The notes beneath the pieces are model-generated. The model had not been told where the DNA came from. It searched no databases and saw nothing but the letters and a program-made list of their open reading frames with translations. Both the position numbers and the translations under genes were made by a program. From assembly GCF_010550245.1 (NCBI RefSeq), contig NZ_JAAGLU010000006.1, forward strand, positions 186,001-250,000: a stretch of DNA of 64,000 nt. The letters run 5' to 3'. This DNA comes from Streptomyces sp. SID12501. Lineage in GTDB: Bacteria; Actinomycetota; Actinomycetes; Streptomycetales; Streptomycetaceae. Shown here piece by piece: positions 45,446 through 54,835 of the stretch. The stretch's first letter is position 1; the number at the start of each line of letters is the position of its first letter.

Positions 45446-47536
45446 CTACGCCCCGGACGTACCCCCGCCCGCTCCCGACAGTGCCGCAGGACGGGCCGGC
45501 AGGCTGCTGCTGAGGTCCTCCACCAGGAGGCGTTTGGCGATCGTGTCCACCGCGGCGCGCAGATCGTCGCCCGATGAGTGGCCGAGGTCCTGTTCCACTC
45601 GGCCGGCCAGCCAGGTGCCCCAGGCCTTGCCGATCACCTCGGCCTCGCGGGTGCCCGCCTCGGTGTGGGAGAAGAAGGAGCCGGTACGGGTCAGATAACC
45701 CTCCTCGACCATGCGGTCGAAGACCGGGACAAGCACCTCGGGCGGCATGTGGCGGCGGGCGGCGATCAGACCGAGGCCGGCGTGGCCGACCATACGGGTG
45801 AACAGCTCGACCTGCATCACGGCCCAGGCGCCCGCGATGTCGAGGCGGGTGTCGGAGTCGCTGACGATCCGGCGCGCGGTGTCCAGATCCGTACTGCCGA
45901 TGATCTTGCCGACCGAGGATTCCAGCAGGCGGCGCGAGTCAGGACTGCTCGGCGTCGCGAAGCCGTCGCCCATGTCCGTCGAAGCCATCCGCGCGCTGTC
46001 GCGCAACTGGACCTGCTTGAGGAACAGGGCGACGACGAAGCCGAGGAGCGCGACCGGCACGGTCCACAGGAAGACGGTTTGGATGGTGTCCGCGTACGCG
46101 CCGATGATCGGCTCGGCCGCCTTGGTGGGGAGGTGGTGCAGGCCGTCCGGGCTGGTGGCCGCCCTGGTGATCGTGGCCTGGTCCGCCGTGCCCGTACGGG
46201 CGGCTTCGGCGATGCCCTCGGAGAGGTTCGGCGTCAGTGAGTTGGTGTAGAGCGTGCCGAAGACCGCGGTGCCGAACGAGCTGCCCAGCGTACGGAAGAA
46301 GGTGACGCCGGAGGTCGCGGTGCCGAGGTCGGCGTACTCGACGGTGTTCTGCACGGCGATCGTCAGCACCTGCATGCCCAGGCCGATACCGGTGCCGAGG
46401 ACGAACATGTAGAGCGAGGCCAGCCAGGTGCTGGTCGACGCGTCCATGAGGGAGAGGAGATACAGGCCCAGGCCCATCACCGCCGAGCCGATGACCGGGA
46501 AGAAGCGGTACTGGCCGGTCTTGCTGACCACGTTGCCGCTGAAGACGGACGCGATCAGCAGACCCAGCACCATGGGAAGGGTGCGTACGCCGGAGACCGT
46601 CGCCGAGTCGCCGTCGACGTACTGGAGGAAGGTCGGGAGGTACGTCATCGCCCCCAGCATCGCGAACCCCACGATGAAGCTGAGGATCGAGCAGACCGTG
46701 AAGACGGGGTTGCCGAACAGCCGCATGGGCAGCATCGGTTCGGCCGCGCGGGACTCCGCCCAGCAGAACAGGCCGAGCGAGACCGCGCCGCCGACGAACA
46801 GCGCGATGATGACGCCGGAACCCCACGCGTACTGGTTGCCGCCCCAACTCGTCGCCAGGATCAGTGCGCTGGCGCCGATGGCGACGAACGCGATGCCCAG
46901 ATAGTCGATGACCGGGCGTACCGCCGACTTCACCACCGGAATGGTGCGGGCCGCCGCGATCACGACCGCGATGGCGATGGGAACGTTGACGTAGAACGCC
47001 CAGCGCCAGGTCAGATGGTCGGTGAACAGGCCGCCGAGCAGCGGCCCGATGACCGTCGCCACACCGAACACGGCACCGATCGCGCCCTGGTACTTGCCGC
47101 GCTCCCGCAGCGGGATGACGTCCGCGATCAGGGCCATCGCCGTGACCATCAGCCCGCCCGCGCCGACGCCCTGCATGGCCCGCCAGGCGATCAGCAGCGT
47201 CATGTTCGTGGCGAGCCCGCACAGGAACGAACCGGTGATGAAGACGATCGCCGAGACCTGGAAGACCACCTTGCGGCCGAACAGGTCGCCGAACTTGCCG
47301 ACCAGCACCGTGGCCACGGTCTCCGCCAGCAGATACGACGTCACCACCCACGACATGTGCTCGGCACCGCCCAGGTCCGACACGATCGTCGGCAGGGCCG
47401 TGCCGACGATCGTCTGGTCCAGGGCGGCCAGCAGCATGCCGAGCATGATCGTGACGAAGACGACGTTGCGGCGGCGGGAGTCCAGCACGGGTGGCTGCGC
47501 GGCGACGGGCGGTGCGGTGTCCTGGGCGACTGTCAC
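45446..47536 (-). CDS. MFS drug exporter (DHA2, 14 TM) with C-terminal extension
   Basis: About 696 residues from GTG 47536. Motif [19 protein letters not shown] in TM1, motif [14 protein letters not shown], and the antiporter motif C region ([20 protein letters not shown]) place it in the EmrB/QacA DHA2 group. After the last helix about 150 residues follow. They resemble a winged-helix or MarR-like fold ([20 protein letters not shown], with [15 protein letters not shown]). Such extensions occur in some Streptomyces exporters but their role is unproven. Confidence 0.87.
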   Translation of the reverse strand: MTVAQDTAPPVAAQPPVLDSRRRNVVFVTIMLGMLLAALDQTIVGTALPTIVSDLGGAEHMSWVVTSYLLAETVATVLVGKFGDLFGRKVVFQVSAIVFITGSFLCGLATNMTLLIAWRAMQGVGAGGLMVTAMALIADVIPLRERGKYQGAIGAVFGVATVIGPLLGGLFTDHLTWRWAFYVNVPIAIAVVIAAARTIPVVKSAVRPVIDYLGIAFVAIGASALILATSWGGNQYAWGSGVIIALFVGGAVSLGLFCWAESRAAEPMLPMRLFGNPVFTVCSILSFIVGFAMLGAMTYLPTFLQYVDGDSATVSGVRTLPMVLGLLIASVFSGNVVSKTGQYRFFPVIGSAVMGLGLYLLSLMDASTSTWLASLYMFVLGTGIGLGMQVLTIAVQNTVEYADLGTATSGVTFFRTLGSSFGTAVFGTLYTNSLTPNLSEGIAEAARTGTADQATITRAATSPDGLHHLPTKAAEPIIGAYADTIQTVFLWTVPVALLGFVVALFLKQVQLRDSARMASTDMGDGFATPSSPDSRRLLESSVGKIIGSTDLDTARRIVSDSDTRLDIAGAWAVMQVELFTRMVGHAGLGLIAARRHMPPEVLVPVFDRMVEEGYLTRTGSFFSHTEAGTREAEVIGKAWGTWLAGRVEQDLGHSSGDDLRAAVDTIAKRLLVEDLSSSLPARPAALSGAGGGTSGA

Positions 47537-47607
47537 GAGGTCACGATCACACCGGTGGTACACCCGTGCAAGGGGTGGCGTCCGGCAGGGTGCCCGGCCC
47601 CCGGTGC

Positions 47608-48396
47608 CTACGGCTGCTCGGGCCGAGGCCTCCCGGGGTTCCGGCGCAGCAGGTACGTGTCCATGATCCAGCCCTTGCGCTCACGGGCCTCGGCACGCAG
47701 CCGCTCGATCCGGGGTGCGGCCTCGGCGATCGGCCCGGAGACGAGGATCTCGTCCGGGGTGCCTATGTAGGCACCCCAGTAGATGTCGATGTCCTCGTCG
47801 GCGTACTCCCGGAAGGCCTGATGGGCGTCCAGCATCACCACCACGTCGTCGACCCCCGCCGGAAAACCCTCGGCGAGCCGTCGCCCGGTGGTGATCTGGA
47901 CGGGACGCGCGACCCGGTTGAGCCCTGTGCGGTGCCGGGCGACGAGTGCGGAGACACTGCTGATGCCGGGCACGACGTCGTACTCGAAGTCCACCGCGCC
48001 CCGCCCGAGGATCTCCTCCAGAATCCCGAGCGTGCTGTCGTACAACGAGGGATCGCCCCACACCAGGAACGCCCCGTTCTCGTCCTCGCCGAGTTCCCCG
48101 GCGATCAGCCGCTCGTAGATCTCGGCCCGGGCCCGCCGCCAGTCCACGACCGCGGGGGAGTACGCGGCGCCGCCGGCCGTCCGGTCCCGCTCCGGATCGC
48201 GCACCTCGACCAGGCGGTACGTCCCTTCCGGCACATGCGTGTCGAGCAGGTGCCGACGCAACCGCACGAGGTCGGACTTGGCCTCGCCCTTGTCGAGGAC
48301 GAAGAACACGTCGGTGCCCCGCAGCGCCCTGACCGCCTGCAGGGTGAGCTGATCGGGGTCGCCCGAGCCGATACCGATGACATGAATCTTCCGCAC
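47608..48396 (-). CDS. cobF: Precorrin-6A synthase (deacetylating)
   Basis: 262 residues from GTG 48396. The SAM-dependent tetrapyrrole methylase fold shows as [37 protein letters not shown], and [19 protein letters not shown]. Length and C-terminal region ([12 protein letters not shown]) match CobF, which methylates C1 and removes acetate to form precorrin-6A in the aerobic cobalamin pathway. No other cob gene is nearby. Confidence 0.85.
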   Translation of the reverse strand: MRKIHVIGIGSGDPDQLTLQAVRALRGTDVFFVLDKGEAKSDLVRLRRHLLDTHVPEGTYRLVEVRDPERDRTAGGAAYSPAVVDWRRARAEIYERLIAGELGEDENGAFLVWGDPSLYDSTLGILEEILGRGAVDFEYDVVPGISSVSALVARHRTGLNRVARPVQITTGRRLAEGFPAGVDDVVVMLDAHQAFREYADEDIDIYWGAYIGTPDEILVSGPIAEAAPRIERLRAEARERKGWIMDTYLLRRNPGRPRPEQP

Positions 48397-48443
48397 GCCC
48401 CGAGTCTGCCGCACACCACTGACAACGTGGCCTTCGTCCCGGG

Positions 48444-48980
48444 TCAGCCTCCGACGGTACGGCCCGACAACCGTGGCGCCCGAGCCACCGCGTCGACAGC
48501 CGCGGCCTCCCGCTCCACCTCCGCCGCCAGCTCCCGCGCCCACGTGACGACTCCCGCCAGGTCCATCCCGTACGGCAGCGGTCGCCCGACCACGACGGCC
48601 CACTCCTCGACCGCGCCGGCCCCGCGCCGCAGCAGCCGGACACCGCCCGTCACGTTCCCGCGCGCGGCGTGCGTGAGCCCCACGGCCAGCTGCGCGAGCC
48701 CCCGCCACAGGCCGCGCTCCTCCTCCGGCCCCGACTTCCAGGCGTCCTCGAAAACCTCGTGTGCGTGGAACGGTTTCCCCGCGTCCAGCAGCGCCTGCGC
48801 CTCGGCGACGCTGTCCTCGGGACGGCGTACGACCCCTTCGGGCTGCCGGTCCACCCCGCGCTCGCCGTACGGCAGCGGGCGCCCGAGCCCGTCCCGTGGC
48901 CGCGCGTTGCGCGCCCGCCCCTCCCCGTCCCGGTCCCGTCGCCCGCCTGCTGCTGCCCGACCTTCCGACGTACTGCTCAT
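48444..48980 (-). CDS. DUF309 domain protein
   Basis: 178 residues from ATG 48980. The core, AQALLDAGKPFHAHEVFEDA followed by WKSGPEEERGLWRGLAQLAVG, is the DUF309 signature with its conserved His and Glu residues. The N-terminal 60 residues are Arg/Gly-rich and probably disordered. The segment GRPLPYG occurs twice (GLGRPLPYGERG and VVGRPLPYGMDL). Function unknown. Confidence 0.8.
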   Translation of the reverse strand: MSSTSEGRAAAGGRRDRDGEGRARNARPRDGLGRPLPYGERGVDRQPEGVVRRPEDSVAEAQALLDAGKPFHAHEVFEDAWKSGPEEERGLWRGLAQLAVGLTHAARGNVTGGVRLLRRGAGAVEEWAVVVGRPLPYGMDLAGVVTWARELAAEVEREAAAVDAVARAPRLSGRTVGG

Positions 48981-49081
48981 ACACCGATTGTCGCGCGCCA
49001 CCTGCCGTCTTCGGGGCAGCCCCTGACGTGGGGTAAAGTTCTGCTCGCGTGATCACGCGGGGCAACCGCGGGACGACGCAC

Positions 49082-49155
<74 letters not shown>

Positions 49156-49172
49156 CTTGTGAGAGTCGTAGT

Positions 49173-49210
49173 TCAGGGGCTGTTTCGGATCACTCCGAAA
49201 CAGCCCCTGA
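49173..49210 (+). terminator. tRNA terminator hairpin
   Basis: A 17-bp perfect stem (49173-49189 with 49194-49210, arm TCAGGGGCTGTTTCGGA) with a 4-nt loop ends the tRNA transcript. Confidence 0.85.
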
Positions 49211-49322
49211 GTCGTTCTCGGGGACCGGAACGCCGAGGGCGCGCACATCGAGCGGGCGGTCAGGCCCAACTCGGTGTGCGCGCCCTCAGGTCCGGATGTC
49301 CGGCGCGACCTGTGCCTCCTGC

Positions 49323-52300
49323 CTATCGGCGGAAGACGATGCCCTTGGCCGCGGTCCCCGTGCGGTTGTCGTACACGACGTCGCCCGTGGACTTCTTCCA
49401 GATCCGGATGCGGAACGTGTCCGGCTTGTCCGTGGCCGTGATGCGGAAGGCGTAGCCGTCCTTGCCGTTGACCGTGCCGGAGCCCTGGTACACCGCGGTG
49501 GAGCCGGTGACCACCAGCCAGTCCGAGGACGTGGAGCGCAGCCGCACCTTCGCCTTGGACTTGCCGGGCGCCGCGAGGTCGAAGGAGGCCGTGGCCGTCG
49601 GGACCGTGGCGCCCTTCCGGTAGAAGGCGCCGAAGGAGAAGGCCGCCTTGCCGGTCAGCTTCGGGTCGGCCGGGTAGGCGCCCGGCCGGGAAGCGATCAC
49701 GCCGGTGCCCGCCACGCCGGCCTTGGGGTCGAACACGATCAGCTCGGGGAGCTGAACGGTGGCCGCGGCCTTGTCGTCGTCCGTCACCGTGACCGTGGGG
49801 CGGAGGATGCCCGCCGTCAGGTAGGCGTGGCTCGCCTCACAGGTGCCGTTCGTGACCTTGCCGGATGTCGGGGTGGTGCCGTCCTTCCAGTCGATCTTGC
49901 AGGTGTGGGTGTCGGCGCGGCCCGGGTCGGTGAACTTCGCCGAGATGCGCACCGGGGTGTTCTTGCCCGCCGGGACCGGGGTCTTCGGGCCCTGGACCGA
50001 GGTGATCGACGGCGGCGCGTTCGTGACCGTCACCGTCAGGGTGTCCTTGCTGCGGCCACCCGTCAGCGTGACCTCGTACGTGCCGTTGTCCTGGCAGGTG
50101 ATGGACGTCGGGATCGTGGTCCTGCTGGAGAACGTGCAGGGGGTTGTCGGGCTCACGCTCCAACTCGGCTTGCCCGCACCGGAGATGGTGCCCGTGAGCG
50201 GGATCGCGCTGCCTTCCTGGCCAGTTGCGTCCGCACCCGCGTGGACGATCGTCACCGGGTCGATGCTCGACAGGGTCGGGACGACCTTCTTGATTGATCC
50301 GTCGGCGTCGAACTCCATCTTGTCGATGGTCGTCTCGCGGTGCATCCCGTCACCGCCGGGGATCGCGAAGCGGTGGTAGACGATGTACCAGTCGTCGGTG
50401 TTCGGCACGTGGACTATCGAGTGGTGGCCGGTGCCCTTGATGCCCAGGGAGAGGTCCTTCTGGAGGATCACACCGCGCTTGGTCCAGGGGCCGATGGGCG
50501 AGGAACCGGTCGCGTAGGCCACCTGGTAGTTCTCGTCCCGGGTGTCGTTCTCCGACCACGTCAGGTAGTAGGTCCCGTTGCGCTTGATGACGAACGAGCC
50601 CTCGTTGTAGTTGCTCGGCGTGATGTCGGTGACCTTCGACGCGTCGAAGGAGACCATGTCCGCGTTGAGCGGCACCACGTAGGCCCTGCCGTTGCCCCAG
50701 TACAGGTACGACTGGCCGTCGTCGTCGGTGAAGACCGCCGGGTCGATCATCTGGCCCGTGTAGTCACCGGCCTTCAGCAGCGGCTTGCCCAGGGCGTCCT
50801 TGAAGGGGCCCGTCGGGGAGTCGGACACCGCCACACCGATGTTCGCGTCGGCGCAGAAGTAGAAGTAGTACTTGCCGTTCTTCTCCTCCATGGCCGGCGC
50901 CCAAGCGCGGCTGTCGGCCCAGCTGATGTCGGGACCCAGGTCGAGGATGACGCCGTGGTCCTTCCAGTGGACCAGGTCGGTGGAGGAGTACGCCTTGAAC
51001 TGCGTACCGCTCCAGCCGTCGAAGCCGTCGGTGGTCGGGTAGATGTAGAAGGTGTCGCCGAACCTGACGATGTTCGGGTCCGCGTTGAGGCCCGGCAGCA
51101 CCGGGCTCTTCATCTCCACGGCCGTCACGGTCCAGGTGCGCTTCTTCCCGTCGGAGCCGGTGACCTCGTACTTCACCGGCTCGGTGAAGTCGTGCAGGGT
51201 ACCGGAGGCGGGGCTGATGCTCGCACCGTGGGCCAGGGTGAACTCCGGTGCCAGGGCGGTGATGTCACTGCCCGGGGTGAGCGGCAGGACGACCTTGCTG
51301 TCCTTGTCGGTGATGATCGCGTCGACCTTGAGCGCCGGGTGGGTGGCCGCGGCGATCCCGGTGGTGTTGCCGCTGATCTCCAGGACCTCGGCGGGCGTCA
51401 GGGCCCGGTTGTAGATCCGGAAGTCGTCGACCTCGCCACCGAAGTACGGGTCCGGGGAGTACATGGACTTACCGATGTATCCGGAGTAGTCCTTCGCCGG
51501 GTCGTACAGATCGGAGGGCTTGATGGTGACACCGTTCACGCGGGCGGTTTCGGCGCCGTCCACGTAGAGGATCGCCGTCTCGGTCGCGCCGTTCAACGTG
51601 ACGGTGACGTGCTTCCACTCGCCGGCGGTGAGCTGGGAGCCGCCGATCATCTGCTTCTCACCGGACCAGGTGGCCTTGGTGATCGCGGAGAACAGCTTGC
51701 CGCCTCCGTTGGAGGGCGAGGCGAACAGGTACTTGTTGCTGTCGGGGCCGAGGCCGAACAGCCACTGGAAGTTGTCGCCGCCCTTCCACTTGACGTACGT
51801 GGAGACGGTGACGCTGGTGGTGTCCTTCAGGACCCCGTTGGGGATCTTCACGTAAGGCGAGCTGGAGCTGCTGTTGCCGCCGGACATCTTGAACGAGCCG
51901 CCCTCGACTCCCGTACCGAAGTCGGGAGTTCGGACGTACGTGCCGTGGTAGCCGTGGCCGCTGGAGTCACGGGCGATGCTGCCGCCCGTCTCGTCGAAGT
52001 CGTAGTGCAGGACCAGGTCCGCCGGGACGTCCGGGCCCTCGGTGGAGACCGTGACCTCGGCGCTGACCTCGATCGCGGAGTCGCCCGCCAGGTCGCCCTT
52101 CACCGTGAAGGTGCCGGCCTGCGCGTACTGCGACTCGGCCACGGCCTCCCAGGTGACGGCGACGGGCCGCTTCACACCGTCCGCGGACTCGGCGATTACG
52201 GTGGCGGGCAGGACCGGGGCGTCACCGATGCGCGTCTCGACCTTGACGTCCTCGGCGCTCGTGATGATCTGGTCCGGCTGGTAGGTCTTCAGGAGCCGGT

Positions 52301-54539
52301 CGTACTCGGCCTGGGTGACCGGGAGCACGGTGCCGTGCCGGGGCTTGGACGGCAGGTCGTAGCTGGTGGACGGGGTCCAGACGCCGGAGGCCAGGTCCGT
52401 CGTCTCGAAGGGGATGTAGCCGCGACCGCCGAACTCGTCGAGGAACGCGTACCACTTCTCCTCGGTGTTCGACTTGAACACCAGGGGACCCTCGGCCGCG
52501 CTCATCGTGCCCTTGCCGATGCCCTCGGCGACGGCGGTGTAGGACGGGTTGAGGATCGAGTCGCTCTTCTCCTCGAAGATGAACTTGCTGTTCGGGGAGG
52601 AGGAGCTGTTGTTCCGCTCGTCCTTGGAGAGGCGGTAGTAGGTGTCCTTGTCCTTGATCATTGTGGAGTCGATGACCGAGTAGCCGCGGTCGATCCACAC
52701 CTTGGGCGTGCTGAAGGTGCGGAAGTCACGGGTGGTCGCGTACATCATGCGGTTGTACGTGTCGCCGGAGTGGTCGGCGTTGTCGTACAGCTTCGAGGCC
52801 CAGAAGACGACGTACGAGCCGAGCTCGGCGTCGTAGAAGGCTTCCGGCGCCCAGGTGTTGCCGGCCGAGTCGGGGGAGACCTTCACCAGGCGCTGGTCGG
52901 TCCAGTGGACCAGGTCGGTGGACTCCCACACCATGATGGACTTGCTGCCGGTGCGCTGGGAGGCGTCCCAGTCGCCGTTGCCGTAGATCCGCAGGTCGGT
53001 GGCGATCTGGTAGAACTTGTCGCCCTCGGGGGAGCGGATGATGAACGGGTCGCGCAGGCCCTTCTCGCCGAGTGTCGAGGTCAGGACGGGCTTGCCGTCG
53101 TTCAACTCCCGCCACTTGAGCGGGTCGTTGCCCTTGCTGAGGGCCGCGTAGAGCTGTTCGCCGTCCGAGGTGCCCTCGCCGGTGAAGTAGCTGAACATGT
53201 AGCCCTTGAGGGCTTCCTTCACGGGGAGTTCGGGGACCTTGGCCGTCAGGGTGCGGGTCGTGGTGGCGGTGCCCTTGGTGATCGTCGCGGTCAGGTCGAC
53301 CGTCGTGCCGCCGGCGCCGTGCGCGGGGCGGTGGACCACACCGTCGGTCCCGATGACGTCGGTGTTCGCCGAGGACCAGGCAACCGCCGTGCCGTAGACG
53401 CCCGTTGACGGCAGCGTGATGTTGCCCCGCACGTCGTCGATGTTCGGGACGGTCAGCGCGTCGGCGGCCCGCTCGGTGGCGGTGGCGTCGTCGAAGGTGG
53501 CTGGGACCGTCACGTCGAAGGTCTTGGTGTCGCTCACCGGGCCCTTCTTCAGGGTCGCCGTGAGCGTGGCGTGGCCGTCCGGCTCACCGGCGGCCGGGCG
53601 GGTGACGGCGCCGGAGGCCGAGACCACGGAGGCGTTGTCGGTCGCCCAGGTGATGGCGGAGCCGCCCGAGGGGCCCGCGCTCGGCAGGGTCAGGTCGGCG
53701 ATCACCGCGCTCGTGTCGCCCAGTGTCAGGTCCGACTTGTCGGCGGCGACGCCCTGCGTGGCGACGGGGAGGGAGAGTTCCTCGACCTCTGAGCCGGCCA
53801 GCGCCCGGTCGTAGACCCGGAAGTCGCGGATGTTGCCCTTGAACAGGTTGTCGCCGGGATACACCGACTTGCCTATGTAGTTGGCGGTGGTCGTGCCCGA
53901 GCCGATGGAGCCGGGAGTGAGGGTGATCGCCGTGTTGCGGCCCACCTCCACGCCGTCCTCGTAGAGCACGCCCGTGTTGCCGGTCTGGGTGTAGGTGATC
54001 TGCTTCCAGACCGCGCGCTGCAGGTTCGTGCCCGCGGTGCGCGTCGTCTGTTCCGTCGACCAGTTGCCGCTGGCGATGGAGGTCCGGTACGAGTTGCCCG
54101 TGGTGAACAGGTAGCCGTTGCCGGCCGAGCCGCTGGTGTTGCCGAAGCCGTAGATGAAGTACGGGCTGGACTGGGCGGCGTCGACCTTCACGTCCATCGA
54201 GACGGAGATCGAGGTCAGGCCGCTCATGATGTTGTCCGGCACCTTGACGTAGGTGTCGGATCCGTTGAAGGCGAGCCCGTCACCGGAGTTGGACCAGCCG
54301 GCGGTCCCGGTCACCGTGCCGGTACGGCCGTTGCCCGAGGAGTCGGCGACGGTGGTGCCGGAGGCCGCGTCGAGCTTGTACCAGAGGGCCAGTCCGTCGG
54401 TGATGTCGGCCGCCGCGGCGTGGGCGGGGACCGACATGGCCAACGGCCCCGCGAGGCCGAGAAGAAGCGATGCTGCGGTCAGGCCGGCGAGCCTTTCCGA
54501 CCATGGTCTGCTGCGGCCGCGTGATCTCGCGAGTTGCAT
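49323..54539 (-). CDS. Large secreted two-catalytic-domain GH43 protein with two LamG domains
   Basis: 1738 residues. Signal peptide to about residue 42 (LLLGLAGPLAMSVPAHAAAA). Then LamG (about 47-260), two atrophied Ig-like domains (about 265-430), and a first GH43-like domain (about 446-746; GLRDPFIIRSPEGDKFYQIA and NTWAPEAFYDAELGSYVVFW). Then an Ig-like domain, a second LamG (about 838-1056), and a second GH43 domain (about 1145-1416; GLNADPNIVRFGDTFYIYPT, RAWAPAMEEKNGKYYFYFCA, GHHSIVHVPNTDDWYIVYHR). PKD/Ig-like domains end the protein. GH43 enzymes cleave arabinan and xylan-type linkages, and LamG domains may bind the polymer. The exact linkages cannot be read off. Confidence 0.88.
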   Translation of the reverse strand: MQLARSRGRSRPWSERLAGLTAASLLLGLAGPLAMSVPAHAAAADITDGLALWYKLDAASGTTVADSSGNGRTGTVTGTAGWSNSGDGLAFNGSDTYVKVPDNIMSGLTSISVSMDVKVDAAQSSPYFIYGFGNTSGSAGNGYLFTTGNSYRTSIASGNWSTEQTTRTAGTNLQRAVWKQITYTQTGNTGVLYEDGVEVGRNTAITLTPGSIGSGTTTANYIGKSVYPGDNLFKGNIRDFRVYDRALAGSEVEELSLPVATQGVAADKSDLTLGDTSAVIADLTLPSAGPSGGSAITWATDNASVVSASGAVTRPAAGEPDGHATLTATLKKGPVSDTKTFDVTVPATFDDATATERAADALTVPNIDDVRGNITLPSTGVYGTAVAWSSANTDVIGTDGVVHRPAHGAGGTTVDLTATITKGTATTTRTLTAKVPELPVKEALKGYMFSYFTGEGTSDGEQLYAALSKGNDPLKWRELNDGKPVLTSTLGEKGLRDPFIIRSPEGDKFYQIATDLRIYGNGDWDASQRTGSKSIMVWESTDLVHWTDQRLVKVSPDSAGNTWAPEAFYDAELGSYVVFWASKLYDNADHSGDTYNRMMYATTRDFRTFSTPKVWIDRGYSVIDSTMIKDKDTYYRLSKDERNNSSSSPNSKFIFEEKSDSILNPSYTAVAEGIGKGTMSAAEGPLVFKSNTEEKWYAFLDEFGGRGYIPFETTDLASGVWTPSTSYDLPSKPRHGTVLPVTQAEYDRLLKTYQPDQIITSAEDVKVETRIGDAPVLPATVIAESADGVKRPVAVTWEAVAESQYAQAGTFTVKGDLAGDSAIEVSAEVTVSTEGPDVPADLVLHYDFDETGGSIARDSSGHGYHGTYVRTPDFGTGVEGGSFKMSGGNSSSSSPYVKIPNGVLKDTTSVTVSTYVKWKGGDNFQWLFGLGPDSNKYLFASPSNGGGKLFSAITKATWSGEKQMIGGSQLTAGEWKHVTVTLNGATETAILYVDGAETARVNGVTIKPSDLYDPAKDYSGYIGKSMYSPDPYFGGEVDDFRIYNRALTPAEVLEISGNTTGIAAATHPALKVDAIITDKDSKVVLPLTPGSDITALAPEFTLAHGASISPASGTLHDFTEPVKYEVTGSDGKKRTWTVTAVEMKSPVLPGLNADPNIVRFGDTFYIYPTTDGFDGWSGTQFKAYSSTDLVHWKDHGVILDLGPDISWADSRAWAPAMEEKNGKYYFYFCADANIGVAVSDSPTGPFKDALGKPLLKAGDYTGQMIDPAVFTDDDGQSYLYWGNGRAYVVPLNADMVSFDASKVTDITPSNYNEGSFVIKRNGTYYLTWSENDTRDENYQVAYATGSSPIGPWTKRGVILQKDLSLGIKGTGHHSIVHVPNTDDWYIVYHRFAIPGGDGMHRETTIDKMEFDADGSIKKVVPTLSSIDPVTIVHAGADATGQEGSAIPLTGTISGAGKPSWSVSPTTPCTFSSRTTIPTSITCQDNGTYEVTLTGGRSKDTLTVTVTNAPPSITSVQGPKTPVPAGKNTPVRISAKFTDPGRADTHTCKIDWKDGTTPTSGKVTNGTCEASHAYLTAGILRPTVTVTDDDKAAATVQLPELIVFDPKAGVAGTGVIASRPGAYPADPKLTGKAAFSFGAFYRKGATVPTATASFDLAAPGKSKAKVRLRSTSSDWLVVTGSTAVYQGSGTVNGKDGYAFRITATDKPDTFRIRIWKKSTGDVVYDNRTGTAAKGIVFRR

Positions 54540-54674
54540 CGTTTCGGCTTCCTCTGCTCGGACACGGGGGGAGGTAGGGGGGTGTAACGGGAGACATCAG
54601 ATTTCGTCTGTGTGTCCGCGCGTTGCGAGAGTGTCAATCGGTGCGACCAGAGCCGTCAAGAGCTTTCGAACAAC

Positions 54675-54690
54675 GTTCGACAGGTCGAAC
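54675..54690. promoter_or_regulatory. Candidate operator palindrome GTTCGACAGGTCGAAC
   Basis: Seven-base perfect arms with a 2-bp centre. They are embedded in a longer imperfect dyad (AACAAC on the left, GTTGTT on the right, 54669-54698). It lies between the divergent GH43 genes, upstream of the rightward -35 element. This is the size and symmetry of a LacI- or GntR-type operator. Confidence 0.45.
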
Positions 54691-54743
54691 AAGTTGTTAT
54701 TTACGTGATGTGGCGTCAATCGGAACGGAACCTGTCACAAGCG

Positions 54744-54772
54744 TTGACTCGTGTACCTCACGTCCCTATGTT
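54744..54772 (+). promoter_or_regulatory. Vegetative promoter of the GH43-ricin gene
   Basis: TTGACT (54744-54749) and TATGTT (54767-54772) with a 17-bp spacer, an excellent sigma-70/HrdB-type match. The leader to the GTG start is about 57 nt and includes one TTTCGAACAA copy. Confidence 0.7.
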
Positions 54773-54835
54773 CTGGTCGAAGTTACGTACGCGGTACGGG
54801 ATTTCGAACAATATGGCTACGAGAAGGGACCTGTC

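Larger units (their letters stand above)
54540..54835. other. Divergent promoter region between two secreted GH43 genes
   Basis: About 296 bp, AT-rich for this genome. It contains a clear rightward promoter (54744-54772), a palindrome (54675-54690) and two copies of TTTCGAACAA (from 54664 and 54802), suggesting shared control by a sugar-responsive regulator. Confidence 0.6.

Noticed and set aside
50340..53408. Long open frame of about 1000 codons antisense to the large GH43 gene
   Set aside because: It mirrors codon bias of the real gene, has a Val/Gly/Arg-rich composition without recognisable domains, and the opposite strand encodes clear LamG and GH43 domains.
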